NCBI RefSeq assembly: GCF_030246885.1
Contig: NZ_CP126739.1
Location: forward strand, 620,001-684,000
Source: Microbacterium sp. zg-B185
GTDB lineage: Bacteria > Actinomycetota > Actinomycetes > Actinomycetales > Microbacteriaceae
Direction of reading: 5' to 3'
DNA: 64,000 bases
In this document: piece by piece, positions 24,852-34,250 of the stretch
Numbering within the stretch: position 1 is the first letter of the stretch
Layout: the number at the start of each line of letters is the position of its first letter
Notes under the pieces: generated by a model
What the model was told of the DNA's origin: nothing
Seen by the model: the letters and a program-made list of their open reading frames with translations, nothing else
Databases searched by the model: none
Made by a program: the position numbers and the translations under genes

Positions 24852-25469
24852 ATGTCCGATACGACCGGGAACGCCGCGGCGCAGTCCGCTCAGAACGCCG
24901 ACCGTGCGAGCGGTGCCGCCGCCGATGTGACCGCTTCTTCCGGCGTCGCTGTTGCGGGGATCGCACAGGACGCGTCCGCGACTGCGCCCGCAGCGACGGC
25001 GGGCCCGCGCAGCGCGGAGCAGGATGCGCCGGCTGCTGCCGGCCAGGCGAATGACACGATGACGGACACGCTCGGTGGTGCTGACGGCGAGGGTGGTGCT
25101 GATGGCCAGGGTGGTGCTGACGGCGATGACGGCGCGAAGGACTCGGCATCCGATGCGGACGCGCACAACGGCGGCGCCGCTCCGGATGCGGCGACGGTCG
25201 TCCAGAACGCGGCATCCGATGCGAAAGCCGCCGCGGCCAAGGCCGCCGACGCGGCAGTGGGCGCCGTGAAGGCGGCCGGCGAGAAACTGAAGGGCGTGGC
25301 CGACGATGTCGACTTCGACGACATCGTCGCGCAGAGCCGCGCGCTCGCCGGCGGCTGGGGCGATCGGATCGCACAGGCCTATCGCGAACGCCCCGGCGTG
25401 GTGGTCGGCGCAGCGGTGGGCGCCGTCGTCATCGTCGGTGCGATCATCCGCTCCATCGGCCGGCGCTGA
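24852..25469 (+). CDS. Ala/Gly/Asp-rich protein with C-terminal membrane anchor
   Basis: The 205-residue protein has an N-terminal 90 residues of low complexity (Ala, Thr, Asp, Gly), including four GGAD units in a row near residues 74-92. An Ala/Lys-rich helix (AKAAAAKAADAAVGAVKAAGEKLK) follows, and one hydrophobic helix (GVVVGAAVGAVVIVGAIIRSI) ends the protein. The layout recalls tail-anchored, DUF3618-like helix proteins. Function unknown. The ATG at 24852 has an AAGGGAG site nine bases upstream. It is the first gene after the IS insertion region. Confidence 0.62.
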   Translation: MSDTTGNAAAQSAQNADRASGAAADVTASSGVAVAGIAQDASATAPAATAGPRSAEQDAPAAAGQANDTMTDTLGGADGEGGADGQGGADGDDGAKDSASDADAHNGGAAPDAATVVQNAASDAKAAAAKAADAAVGAVKAAGEKLKGVADDVDFDDIVAQSRALAGGWGDRIAQAYRERPGVVVGAAVGAVVIVGAIIRSIGRR

Positions 25470-25616
25470 ACCTCGCGCTGCCCGGGTGAGCCGGTCCGCT
25501 CCTCCCGGCAGCACCGGGCGTGCGCGCCGTACACAGGAGTGGGTCCCTCCGCCGGCATGCGAGACCCGCATGTCAGGATGGGCCTGTGCGGCGCAGCCGC
25601 CGACGAAAGGACTGCC

Positions 25617-26594
25617 ATGACCGTGCCGGACTCCCATGCCCCACAGGCCACGACCGACGCTCAAAGCTCCTCGCTGGTGCGCGCTGCGATCTGGGTCGCG
25701 ATCGGGGCCCTGATCGCCGCGGCGATCGTGTGCGTGGTGTGGGTGCTGATCGGCACGCAGAACGGCATCGTCGGACGGGCATTCCTCACGATCCTGCTCC
25801 TGGCCGCGTTCGCGGGCGTGGCGATCATCGATGCGCACCTGGCGCCGAGACGGCCCGCGTGGTTCGCGCTGGCCAGCATGGCGACGTGGGTGGCCGCACT
25901 CCTGATCGGCGCCGTTCTGATCTGGCTGCCGGAACGCTATTCCTGGGGCGGGTTCAACCGGTTCGTCCAATTCCTGGTGATCGTGCTGATCCTGCAGCTC
26001 GCGCTTCTCCACGTCCGGCTGTACACCAAGGCGTACCTGCGCCACGTCACGGCATTCACCAAGGCCGTCGCCATCACCACGATCGTGCTCGTCGTTGCTC
26101 TGGCGGTGCTGCTGGTGATTCCGCTGGTGCTGAACGAGTGGGTGGACTTCAGGGACTTCTACTGGCGCGTCGTCGTCGCCGTCACGATCCTCGCCGCCGT
26201 CGGGACGGCGCTCATCCCGCTCGTGAACGCGCTGTTCGCTCCGAAGAAGCCGCGCCCGGACTATCTGAATCCGCCGCCGGCCGCCGCGGTGCCGCAGGCC
26301 TGGCCGACCTATGCCGACGGTGTGACACCGCTGCCGGTGATGCAGGACGGCACGCCGGACTGGAACGCGTACTACACCGGCTACCCGAGCAACATCGCGC
26401 AGGCCATCGCGCCCGTCGCGCCGGTGGCCGGGCCGGCACCCGAATGGCAGCACGAAGGCTATGCCGATGCCAGCGCCGAGTCTGCGGCGCAGGGCTACAA
26501 CGCGCCCGGCCCGGCGGAGCAGACCACGCAGCCGGAGCCCCCGCCCGGATACGAGGGGTTCCCGCCGCCGCCACCGCTGCCGCCGCGGCAATAG
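25617..26594 (+). CDS. Multi-helix membrane protein with Pro-rich tail, unknown
   Basis: The 325-residue protein starts at ATG 25617 with GAAAGGA six bases upstream. About six hydrophobic helices occupy residues of about 18-200 (for example AAIWVAIGALIAAAIVCVVWVLI and AVAITTIVLVVALAVLLVIPLVL). A cytosolic tail of about 120 residues is rich in Pro, Ala and Tyr and ends in a Pro run. I do not recognise the family; the tail resembles those of actinobacterial cell-envelope proteins. It is 147 bases downstream of the tail-anchored gene in the same direction. Confidence 0.7.
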   Translation: MTVPDSHAPQATTDAQSSSLVRAAIWVAIGALIAAAIVCVVWVLIGTQNGIVGRAFLTILLLAAFAGVAIIDAHLAPRRPAWFALASMATWVAALLIGAVLIWLPERYSWGGFNRFVQFLVIVLILQLALLHVRLYTKAYLRHVTAFTKAVAITTIVLVVALAVLLVIPLVLNEWVDFRDFYWRVVVAVTILAAVGTALIPLVNALFAPKKPRPDYLNPPPAAAVPQAWPTYADGVTPLPVMQDGTPDWNAYYTGYPSNIAQAIAPVAPVAGPAPEWQHEGYADASAESAAQGYNAPGPAEQTTQPEPPPGYEGFPPPPPLPPRQ

Positions 26595-26647
26595 CCCGAG
26601 GCAGGGGTAGGGCCGCGGTCGCAGCCGCCGGGTCCGGAGTCCACCTC

Positions 26648-28234
26648 TCAGCCGCGGAGCATCTCCAGCGCCGCCATCGCCGCGTTGTGTCCGCCGATGC
26701 CGCTGACCGCGCCGCCGCGGCGCGCTCCGGAGCCGCAGAGGAGGATGCGGGCGTGATCGGTGGCGACACCCCAGCGCGCGGCGGGCGAGTCGATCGGGTC
26801 GTCATCCTCCGCCCACGGCCACGACAGGGCGCCGTGGAAGATGTCACCGCCCGGCATCCCGAGTGCGCGCTCGAGGTCCGCCGTCGTGCGGGCCTCGATA
26901 CAGGGCGAGCCGTCCGGCGCCACAGAGACGCAGTCGGCGATCGGCTCGGCCAGAACGGAGTCCAGTGAACGCTGTGCGGCCTCCAGCAGCGCCGACCGGA
27001 CCGCATCGGGGTTCTGCCCGGCCACCAGGCGGTGCGGGACCTGCAGGCCGAAGAGGGTCAGAGTCTGCGCCCCCTCGGCCTGCAGCCGCGGACCCAGGAT
27101 CGACGGGTCCGTGAGCGAATGGCAGTAGATCTCGGCCGGGAGCGGGTTCGGGATGCCGCCTCCCACCGCGACCGCGTGGGCGGCGTCCAGCTGTGTCAGC
27201 GCCTCGTTGACGTGGAACGTTCCGGCGAACGCCGCCTCCGGCGCCACCCGGTCATCGTGCAGGCGCGGCAGCCGGGTGAGCAGCATATTGACCTTGACCT
27301 GTGCACCCTCGGGCGCATCCGCGCCGACGGCGGGGCCCGCGCCGCCCGCCGCAACCAGAGCGTCCAGCACGGCCGGGGCGACACCGCAGAGCACGAGCCG
27401 CGCCTGCAGCGTCCCGGTTTGATCGCCCGCGATCCGCACCTCTCCGTCCGGGGCGAGGGCGATGACCTCGGCATCGGTGCGCAGTTCGGCACCGGCATCC
27501 CGTGCCGCCCGCTCCAGCTCGGCGCTGATGCGGCCCATGCCGCCGACCGGCACGTCCCAGTCGCCGGTGCCGCCGCCGATGACGTGGTAGAGGAAGCAGC
27601 GGTTCTGGCGCAGGCTCTCGTCGTCGACTGACGAGAACGTGCCGATCAGCCCGTCGGTCAGCGCGATTCCGCGCGCGAGATCCGTGGCGAGCGAGTCTCG
27701 CAGCATGCCGCCGAGGGGCGCCTCGACGACGGCGTGCCAGAGCGCGTCGTCGGCCAGCAGTGCGCGCACCGCGGCGCGGCGCGGCAGCGGCTCGGTCACC
27801 GTGGCGAACAGACGGCGCGCGAGCGGCGAGAGGCGCTCGTAGAACGCGGCGAAACGCTCGGCCTCGGCCGGGTCGCCGGTGGTGCGCAGGAAGGACGCGG
27901 CGGTGGCGGCGGCGTCCTGCGTGTCCACCAGCACTCCGCGAGCGGGATCGGACGGGTCCGGGGTGTACGACGAGTACCGACGTCGCCGCAGGTCGATGCG
28001 CAGGCCGAGGTCGTCGATGATCCGTCGGGGCAGAAGACTCACCAGATACGAGTACCGCGAGAGCCGCGCATCGACACCTGTCCAGGGGCTCTCCGAGACG
28101 GCGGCTCCGCCTACGTGGGAGAGCCGCTCGAGCACGATGACCGTGCGACCCGCGCGGGCAAGATAGGCGGCGGCGACCAGCGCGTTGTGCCCGCCCCCGA
28201 CGATCACGACGTCATACCTGTCGGCCTGCTGCAT
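26648..28234 (-). CDS. FAD-dependent oxidoreductase, phytoene-desaturase/PYROXD2-like
   Basis: The 528-residue flavoprotein has an N-terminal Rossmann motif DVVIVGGGHNALVAAAYLARAG at residues 8-29, followed by VIVLERLSHVGGAAVSE. The C-terminal FAD motif GSGARRGGAVSGIGGHNAAM is characteristic of the CrtI/carotenoid isomerase and PYROXD2 group of amine-oxidase-like proteins. No carotenoid genes lie nearby, so a carotenoid role is not supported. The ATG at 28234 follows TAGCGT by six bases, with GAAGGA between that could also act as a ribosome-binding site. Confidence 0.85.
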   Translation of the reverse strand: MQQADRYDVVIVGGGHNALVAAAYLARAGRTVIVLERLSHVGGAAVSESPWTGVDARLSRYSYLVSLLPRRIIDDLGLRIDLRRRRYSSYTPDPSDPARGVLVDTQDAAATAASFLRTTGDPAEAERFAAFYERLSPLARRLFATVTEPLPRRAAVRALLADDALWHAVVEAPLGGMLRDSLATDLARGIALTDGLIGTFSSVDDESLRQNRCFLYHVIGGGTGDWDVPVGGMGRISAELERAARDAGAELRTDAEVIALAPDGEVRIAGDQTGTLQARLVLCGVAPAVLDALVAAGGAGPAVGADAPEGAQVKVNMLLTRLPRLHDDRVAPEAAFAGTFHVNEALTQLDAAHAVAVGGGIPNPLPAEIYCHSLTDPSILGPRLQAEGAQTLTLFGLQVPHRLVAGQNPDAVRSALLEAAQRSLDSVLAEPIADCVSVAPDGSPCIEARTTADLERALGMPGGDIFHGALSWPWAEDDDPIDSPAARWGVATDHARILLCGSGARRGGAVSGIGGHNAAMAALEMLRG

Positions 28235-28240
28235 TCCTTC

Positions 28241-28246
28241 ACGCTA
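28241..28246 (-). promoter_or_regulatory. -10 hexamer TAGCGT, FAD oxidoreductase
   Basis: Minus-strand TAGCGT is six bases before ATG at 28234; it is divergent from the promoter at 28293. Confidence 0.6.
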
Positions 28247-28292
28247 ACCGGCTGCCGCATCGGCGCAACGACTGCTGTGGATGCCGCGGCGA

Positions 28293-28298
28293 TAGCGT
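28293..28298 (+). promoter_or_regulatory. -10 hexamer TAGCGT, inositol monophosphatase family gene
   Basis: TAGCGT is six bases before the ATG at 28305; leaderless start inferred. Confidence 0.65.
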
Positions 28299-28304
28299 GT
28301 AGTC

Positions 28305-29105
28305 ATGTCATCGGCCCAGCATCTGGAGTCCCTCGCGATGGACATCGCCCGGGAGGCCGGTGAGCTCGCCCGGCGCCGGCGCCGCGAAGGGGTCGCGATC
28401 GCGGCGACGAAATCGGCGATCGCGGACATCGTCACCCACGCCGATCGCGAGGTCGAGGCGCTCATCCGGGCTCGCCTGAGCGCCGAACGCCCCGGCGACG
28501 GCTTCCTCGGTGAGGAATCCGGGGCCGAGCGCGGGTCCACCGACATCACGTGGGTCGTCGATCCGATCGACGGCACCGTCAACTACGCGTACGGCATCCC
28601 CGCGTACGCGGTGAGCATCGCCGCCGTCCGCGGCGAGCCCGCACCCGACCGGTGGGAAGCCCTCGCGGGGGCGGTGTTCACCCCTGTGACGAACGAGCTG
28701 TTCCACGCCGCCCGCGGAGCCGGCGCGTGGCTCTACGGGGCCCGGCTCGCGGTCAACGCCGAGCCGTCGCCGGCGGGGGCGATGCTGGCGACCGGGTTCG
28801 GATACGACGCGAGCACCCACGCCGGCGACCTGGCTCGGGTCGCCCGAGTGATGCCGATGGCTCGTGACCTGCGACGCATGGGCGCCGCATCGCTGGACCT
28901 CGCCTATGTCGCGGCAGGCAGGCTGGACGGCTACTTCGAACGCGGGCTGCAGCCCTGGGACCACGCCGCCGGCGCCCTGCTGGTGACCGAAGCGGGGGGA
29001 CGGATCACGCGAGTCGAGCTGGACGACCAGCCGGGCAGAGCCCTGCTGGTGACCGCCGGCCCGGGACTTTTCGACCGGCTTCTGACCGCCGCGGTCGGTT
29101 CGTGA
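28305..29105 (+). CDS. Inositol monophosphatase family protein
   Basis: The 266-residue phosphatase shows the metal-binding set GEESG near residue 68, DPIDGTVNYAYG near residue 85, and the C-terminal WDHAAGALLVTEAGG. These are the three Mg-site signatures of the IMPase/fructose-bisphosphatase superfamily. In actinobacteria such enzymes dephosphorylate inositol phosphate (for mycothiol or phosphatidylinositol), histidinol phosphate or similar sugar phosphates; the sequence does not decide. It is divergent from the FAD oxidoreductase. Confidence 0.92.
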   Translation: MSSAQHLESLAMDIAREAGELARRRRREGVAIAATKSAIADIVTHADREVEALIRARLSAERPGDGFLGEESGAERGSTDITWVVDPIDGTVNYAYGIPAYAVSIAAVRGEPAPDRWEALAGAVFTPVTNELFHAARGAGAWLYGARLAVNAEPSPAGAMLATGFGYDASTHAGDLARVARVMPMARDLRRMGAASLDLAYVAAGRLDGYFERGLQPWDHAAGALLVTEAGGRITRVELDDQPGRALLVTAGPGLFDRLLTAAVGS

Positions 29106-29283
29106 AAGGATTGCCTGCGAACCGCCCGGCCCGCCGGAGAATCCTGCACATCGCATTCTCAGGCGCATCCGGATAGTGTTTATCCAATCGTTACCGACGC
29201 TGCCCGTACGGCGAAGGTGATCACCCGCCCGACGTCCTCCCGTTGCCCCCCCGAGCGACACGATCCCGAGAGCCCTCTGCGCT

Positions 29284-30549
29284 TTGCCTTTCGACGCCTC
29301 CCAGGCTGAGTCTGCGCCCACGCGGCGTTCCAGCCGATCCTCCGCCATGCCGATTCCGGCGAGCGCGGACGCCCTGGCAGCGGCATCCCTGGCGGATGTC
29401 GCACCCCTCGCGGCCGTGGTGACCGCGATGGCGGCGGCCGCCACCGAAGCTCCGGTCGCAACCCGCCGCAGCCGCCGTGCCGGTCGCGTCGGCCAGACGC
29501 CGGCCCCCGCGGCCGCTCCCACCGACCCGGCCGCCGGTCCGGCGCCGGTGCCTGCGACCGAACGGAGCTCGGCGGAGCCGTTCGAACTGCTCGAGCCCGA
29601 CGTGGACGCCGTGTTCGACGTCGAGGACGAATCGGCGGACGCGCCCGATCCGCTCTTCGTATCGCCGGATGCGGCATCCCGTCTCACCGCCGAAGAGGCC
29701 GACGCGTTCGAGGCCGCCGCACGGCTGTTCTCCTTCGCCGGGGAAACGCCGGTGCAGACACCGGCGGCGGGCGGTGCCGGCACCTCGGACCACGCCGGCA
29801 CCCCACACATCGTCGCCTCCCGCCACCGCCGCGTTGTGTCCTTCAAGCGGCTGACCGCCACGTCCTTCTCGGTCGGGGTCATGGGAATCGTCGGTCTGCT
29901 CACCGTGTCCATGACCGTCCCCGCCGCTGCGGTGGCCGGAACCGGCACCGCGGACATCACCGCCTCGGTCGTCGCTCATGCGAACACGGACCACGAAGAG
30001 ATCCAGGCCTATGTCGCTCCCTCCGGAATCCAGAGCGCTGCGATCGAGCGTCACGAGACCTACTCGACCGTGACGATGGCTCAGCTGGCCTCCGAGTCCG
30101 GCATCCGCAACTTCTCGAACTTCTTCGTCAACGACCCGAACTCGCCCATCCAGTGGCCCTTCGCCGTTGGTGTGCCGATCAGTTACGGCTTCGGCGTGCG
30201 CTCGGGCTCCATGCATGAGGGTGCGGACTTCACCCCCGGCGAGGGTTCACCGATCCAGGCGATCGCCGACGGCGTCGTTCGCGAGTCGACCGACTCGGGC
30301 GGAGCGTTCGGCGTGCACATCGTCATCGACCACATCATCGACGGGCAGCTCATCTCAAGCAGCTACTCGCACATGCTGTACGGCTCGCGGCAGGTGCAGG
30401 TCGGCGACCACGTCACCGTGGGCACCATCGTCGGGCACACCGGTGACACCGGTCGTTCGTTCGGCGCGCACACGCACTTCGAGATCCTCGTCAACGGCAC
30501 GACCCCGATCGACCCCATCCCCTGGCTGCGGCAGCACGCCGGCGGCTGA
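29284..30549 (+). CDS. M23-family metallopeptidase, membrane anchored
   Basis: The protein is up to 421 residues. A long Ala/Pro-rich acidic N-terminal region (about 190 residues) precedes one hydrophobic helix (SVGVMGIVGLLTVSMTVPAAAVAG). A C-terminal lysostaphin-like M23 domain follows, with zinc ligands in MHEGADFTPG (His and Asp) and the HTHFEI His pair. M23 enzymes cut peptidoglycan cross-bridges or act as inactive regulators; the visible ligands suggest an active enzyme. The start is uncertain: TTG at 29284 or ATG at 29347; an in-frame stop at 29218 limits it upstream. Confidence 0.85.
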   Translation: MPFDASQAESAPTRRSSRSSAMPIPASADALAAASLADVAPLAAVVTAMAAAATEAPVATRRSRRAGRVGQTPAPAAAPTDPAAGPAPVPATERSSAEPFELLEPDVDAVFDVEDESADAPDPLFVSPDAASRLTAEEADAFEAAARLFSFAGETPVQTPAAGGAGTSDHAGTPHIVASRHRRVVSFKRLTATSFSVGVMGIVGLLTVSMTVPAAAVAGTGTADITASVVAHANTDHEEIQAYVAPSGIQSAAIERHETYSTVTMAQLASESGIRNFSNFFVNDPNSPIQWPFAVGVPISYGFGVRSGSMHEGADFTPGEGSPIQAIADGVVRESTDSGGAFGVHIVIDHIIDGQLISSSYSHMLYGSRQVQVGDHVTVGTIVGHTGDTGRSFGAHTHFEILVNGTTPIDPIPWLRQHAGG

Positions 30550-30614
30550 TCACGATTCAGGAGGATGCCGCCGCTCTGGTATTCTCTTCTAGTTGCCCAG
30601 GTTCACCTGGGTAC

Positions 30615-30686
<72 letters not shown>

Positions 30687-30718
30687 CGGACATCCGAATG
30701 CAGATGCGGATGCCGCGC

Positions 30719-30792
30719 GGCAGGGTAGCTCAGTTGGTGAGAGCGCACGACTCATAATCGTGAGGTCGAGAGTTCGAATCTCTCTCCTGCTA
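30719..30792 (+). tRNA. tRNA-Met (anticodon CAT, elongator type)
   Basis: GGCAGGG pairs with TCCTGCT (terminal G-U). The body TAGCTCAGTTGGTGAGAGC and the anticodon stem CACGA/TCGTG around CTCATAA give anticodon CAT. Sequence features match elongator methionine rather than initiator tRNA. It is 32 bases after tRNA-Thr and probably co-transcribed with it. Confidence 0.93.
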
Positions 30793-30801
30793 CGAACGAA
30801 C

Positions 30802-30820
30802 AGGCCCCCGTGCGGGGCCT
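30802..30820 (+). terminator. Terminator after tRNA-Thr/tRNA-Met
   Basis: AGGCCCC (30802-30808) pairs with GGGGCCT (30814-30820) around a CGTGC loop and is followed by TTTGTGT. Confidence 0.85.
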
Positions 30821-30911
30821 TTTGTGTCGGTGGCGTCGGCCATCGCCCGGGCGGTCCGACCGCGGGCCGGCTGACTGTGCCGCATCCGGATCCGGTGGCG
30901 GCAGTGCGGAG

Positions 30912-30917
30912 TAGCCT
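30912..30917 (+). promoter_or_regulatory. -10 hexamer TAGCCT, selO
   Basis: TAGCCT is six bases before the ATG at 30924; leaderless start inferred. Confidence 0.65.
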
Positions 30918-30923
30918 GGCCGG

Positions 30924-32378
30924 ATGAACGTCGCCACACCGACAACCGTCGAGTTGACCAGCCGGTTCGCCCGTGAGCTGCCGGAGCTGGCGGCGCCGTG
31001 GCAGGCGGAGCCGGCGCCGGACGCGCGGCTTCTGGTGCTGAACGAGCCGCTGGCGGCCGAGCTGGGCATCGACCTCGGCTTTCTGCGCAGCGATGACGGG
31101 GTCAAGCTGCTGACCGGCAATCGGCTTCCCGCCGCGGCCGCACCGGTCGCCCAGGCCTATGCCGGGCACCAGTTCGGCACGTACTCGCCACGTCTGGGCG
31201 ACGGCAGGGCGCTGCTGCTCGGGGAACTCGCCGATGCGCGAGGCGGTCTTCGCGATCTGCACCTGAAGGGCTCCGGACCGACACCGTTCGCCCGCGGCGG
31301 CGATGGTTTCGCCGCCGTCGGGCCGATGCTGCGGGAATACCTCATCAGCGAAGCCATGCATGCCCTCGGCATCCCCACCACCCGCTCGCTGGCGGTCGTC
31401 GCCACCGGCCGAATGGTACGGCGCGAGACGATGCTGCCCGGAGCGGTGCTCGCCCGGGTGGCCAGCAGTCACCTGCGCGTGGGCAGCTTCCAGTACGCCG
31501 CAGCCACCGGGGACGTGCCCCTGCTGCGGCGACTGGTGGCACACGCGATCGAGCGCCACTACCCCGACCTGACGGATGCCGAGAACCCGCCGCTCGCGCT
31601 GCTGCAGGCCGTGATCGGCGCGCAAGCCTCGCTGATCGCGCAATGGATGCTGGTGGGCTTCGTGCACGGGGTGATGAACACCGACAACATGACGATCTCG
31701 GGCGAGACGATCGACTACGGTCCGTGTGCGTTCATGGACGACTTCGACCCGCGGGCGGTCTACAGCTCCATCGACATCGGCGGGCGCTACGCGTTCGGCA
31801 GCCAGCCGCTGGTCGCCGAGTGGAACCTCGTGCGCTTCGCGGAGGCGCTGCTTCCCGCCCTCGACGACGACTCCGACCGCGCGGTGGCGCTGGCACAGGA
31901 GTGCCTGGGCGGATTCCGCCGGCAGTACAGCACCGCCTGGTCGGCGGGGATGGTCACGAAGCTGGGTCTGCGGGAGATCCGCGACGACGCGGTGACCTCG
32001 GCGCTGATAGCGGACCTGGTCGATCTGCTGCAGGCGAACCGCGTCGACTACACGTCGCTGTTCCGTCGGCTCAGCGGCGCGGCGCGTGATCGTTCAGGAT
32101 CGGGGGAGGAGATCCCGCCCGCGTTCGACTCCTGGATGCAGCGGTGGACGGCGCTGGCTCCCGACCTGGATGCGATGGATGCCGCCAACCCGACCTACAT
32201 TCCACGCAACCACCTGGTCGAAGAGGCACTCGGCGCGGCCACCGAGGGTGACTTGGAGCCCTTCGAACGTCTGGTCGGGGTCGTGCGCGAACCCTACGCG
32301 TCGCGCCCCGGGCTGGAGCGTTACGCGCAGCCTGCCCCTGAGGACTTCGGGCGGTACCGCACCTTCTGCGGCACGTGA
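30924..32378 (+). CDS. selO: Protein adenylyltransferase SelO
   Basis: SelO (YdiU/UPF0061) is a pseudokinase-fold enzyme that transfers AMP from ATP to Ser, Thr or Tyr of proteins, linked in other bacteria to oxidative-stress responses. The 484-residue protein shows [23 protein letters not shown] near residue 73, [35 protein letters not shown] and the active-site block [20 protein letters not shown], all diagnostic. The C-terminus lacks the selenocysteine motif of the animal proteins, as usual in bacteria. It converges on the AarF-type kinase gene with a 21-base gap. Confidence 0.95.
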   Translation: MNVATPTTVELTSRFARELPELAAPWQAEPAPDARLLVLNEPLAAELGIDLGFLRSDDGVKLLTGNRLPAAAAPVAQAYAGHQFGTYSPRLGDGRALLLGELADARGGLRDLHLKGSGPTPFARGGDGFAAVGPMLREYLISEAMHALGIPTTRSLAVVATGRMVRRETMLPGAVLARVASSHLRVGSFQYAAATGDVPLLRRLVAHAIERHYPDLTDAENPPLALLQAVIGAQASLIAQWMLVGFVHGVMNTDNMTISGETIDYGPCAFMDDFDPRAVYSSIDIGGRYAFGSQPLVAEWNLVRFAEALLPALDDDSDRAVALAQECLGGFRRQYSTAWSAGMVTKLGLREIRDDAVTSALIADLVDLLQANRVDYTSLFRRLSGAARDRSGSGEEIPPAFDSWMQRWTALAPDLDAMDAANPTYIPRNHLVEEALGAATEGDLEPFERLVGVVREPYASRPGLERYAQPAPEDFGRYRTFCGT

Positions 32379-32399
32379 ATCGCCGACCGGAGGAGGCCC

Positions 32400-34064
32400 T
32401 CAATCCCACCTGCTGCGCCGTCGCGCAGTCCACAGCAGATAGCCGCTCAGGGTCGTGACCACCGCGACGCCGGCACCCATCAACCCGCTCTCCCACGAAC
32501 GCCAGCGGTTGCCGCGGGCGACGATCTGGCCCACTGCGTTGATCAGGGCGGCCGTGACCACACCGGCGACGAGCCGGTTTCCGATCCGCTCCGTGCGAGC
32601 GACGAGGGGCTCCAGCTCGGCGGCGCGCAGGTGCACCTCGGCGCCGTTGCGGTCCAGGACGTCGAGCGCCTTCCGCAGCTGCGTAGGAAGCTCCAGCAAC
32701 AGTGCACCGGCATCCGCGGATGCGCGGGCCACCCGTTTGGCGATCTCACTCGGCGAGAACCGCTGCTGGATCAGCGTGCGGGCGTAGGGGGCCAGCACCG
32801 CGGTCAGATCGAAGTCCGGGTCCAGTTGCACCCCGATGCCCTGGATCACGATCAGGACCTTGAAGATGAGTGACACCTCGCGCGGCAGCTGCAGCCGTTG
32901 CTCGCGCACCACGACGAGCAACTCGGTCGCCAGTCGGGCGAAGTTCACCTCGCTGAGCGGGCGGTCCGCGTACAGCTCGATGAATGAGACCAGCGCGACG
33001 CGGAGCTGGTCCCGATCCACGCTGCCCCGTGTCAGCGAGACGTTCACCAGCGCATCGGCGAGGGCGTCAGCGTTTCTCAGGGTGAATGCGATGAGGAAGT
33101 CGGCGAACCGATCGCGCAGTTGTTCACTCAGCTCACCCACCATGCCGAAATCGATCAGCGCGATCCCCCCGTCCGGCTGCACGAACAGGTTCCCCGGGTG
33201 AGGGTCGGCATGAAAGAAGCGGAATTCGAAGATCATCCGCAGCATGACCTCAGCGCCCGCGCGGGCCAGCGCCGCCCGATCGACGCCGGCTGCTTCCAGA
33301 CCCGCCAGGTCGTTGATCTTGATCCCTGACATCCGCTCGAGTGTCAGCACCCGCGAGGTCGTCCGGTCCCGGAACACCCGCGGGATCAGGACCGCAGGCT
33401 GGTCGGCGAACAGCTCGGCGAACCGCTCCGCGTTGCCCGCCTCGCGAAGATAGTCCAGCTCGGCGCGAAGCGTGCGGGAGAATTCCTGGACGATGCCCCG
33501 CACGTCGTACGTGCGGGCCGGCGCCCATAGCCGGGTCGCCCGGTAGGCGAGGTTGTTGAGGATCTCGAGGTCCTCCTGCACCTGCCGTACCGCATCCGGG
33601 CGGCGGATCTTCACCACCACCGAGGTGCCGTCCTGGAGTGTCGCCGCGTGCGCCTGACCGATCGACGCGGACGCCAGCGGCACCCAGTCGAAGGTCGCGA
33701 ACAGCTGCTCCGGCTCGGCCCCGAGCTCCCGCCAGACGGCGTCACGGACCTGGTCCGGCGGTATCGGCGGGGCGCTGTCCTGCAGCTTGGACATTTCCAC
33801 GATGTACGCGGGGGGAAGCAGGTCCGGCCGCGTGGAGAGCAGCTGGCCGAGCTTGATGAAGGTCGGACCCAGCTCCTCCAGCGCGATGCGGACCCGTTGC
33901 GGGACGGTGTACGGGGGGTCCTGGGGCCGCTCCCGGCCGGCGCGGCGGGGAGCCACCCACCGGGCGGCGCCGATCGCCCCGACCAGGAAGCCGAGGCCGT
34001 GGCGCGCGAGCGTGTCCGCGATCTCCTGGTACCTGCTGAATCGGGCCCTCACGTCAGCGAGCAA
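32400..34064 (-). CDS. ABC1/AarF/UbiB-family atypical kinase
   Basis: The protein is up to 554 residues. Family blocks are LGPTFIKLGQLLSTRPDLLP, LASASIGQAHAATLQDG (the KxGQ and A-rich-loop region), VVKIRRPD, FFHADPHPGNLFV and LIDFGMVGELSE. Two hydrophobic helices lie at the C-terminus. UbiB proteins support quinone biosynthesis or handling by an ATPase-like activity. In this menaquinone organism the role is open, but the next upstream genes make membrane hydrocarbons. The start is TTG at 34064 or, more like the family N-terminus, GTG at 34052. Confidence 0.92.
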   Translation of the reverse strand: MLADVRARFSRYQEIADTLARHGLGFLVGAIGAARWVAPRRAGRERPQDPPYTVPQRVRIALEELGPTFIKLGQLLSTRPDLLPPAYIVEMSKLQDSAPPIPPDQVRDAVWRELGAEPEQLFATFDWVPLASASIGQAHAATLQDGTSVVVKIRRPDAVRQVQEDLEILNNLAYRATRLWAPARTYDVRGIVQEFSRTLRAELDYLREAGNAERFAELFADQPAVLIPRVFRDRTTSRVLTLERMSGIKINDLAGLEAAGVDRAALARAGAEVMLRMIFEFRFFHADPHPGNLFVQPDGGIALIDFGMVGELSEQLRDRFADFLIAFTLRNADALADALVNVSLTRGSVDRDQLRVALVSFIELYADRPLSEVNFARLATELLVVVREQRLQLPREVSLIFKVLIVIQGIGVQLDPDFDLTAVLAPYARTLIQQRFSPSEIAKRVARASADAGALLLELPTQLRKALDVLDRNGAEVHLRAAELEPLVARTERIGNRLVAGVVTAALINAVGQIVARGNRWRSWESGLMGAGVAVVTTLSGYLLWTARRRSRWD

Positions 34065-34250
34065 CCACGGCGCGGAGAAGTCGGTGTGATCGCCGCGAGG
34101 GCGGGTCGAGCGTCGGTGCGCGCTCCGCGCGGTGCGTCACAGCCGGGTCGGGGCGTCGCCCGGTGAGGATGGTGCTGCCGCGCTCTGGCTCCATCGCTTC
34201 ATTGTCGCCGACCCCGTCCCGCCCCGACAAGGGCAACCGTACGACGGTGG

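Noticed and set aside
24360..26591. Very long minus-strand open frame across the IS end and two genes
   Set aside because: It crosses the IS boundary and shows no domain; the plus-strand genes there have ribosome-binding sites and membrane helices.
29106..29283. c-di-AMP (ydaO-type) riboswitch before the M23 peptidase gene
   Set aside because: Such elements precede many actinobacterial wall hydrolase genes, but I could not find the conserved core motifs here.
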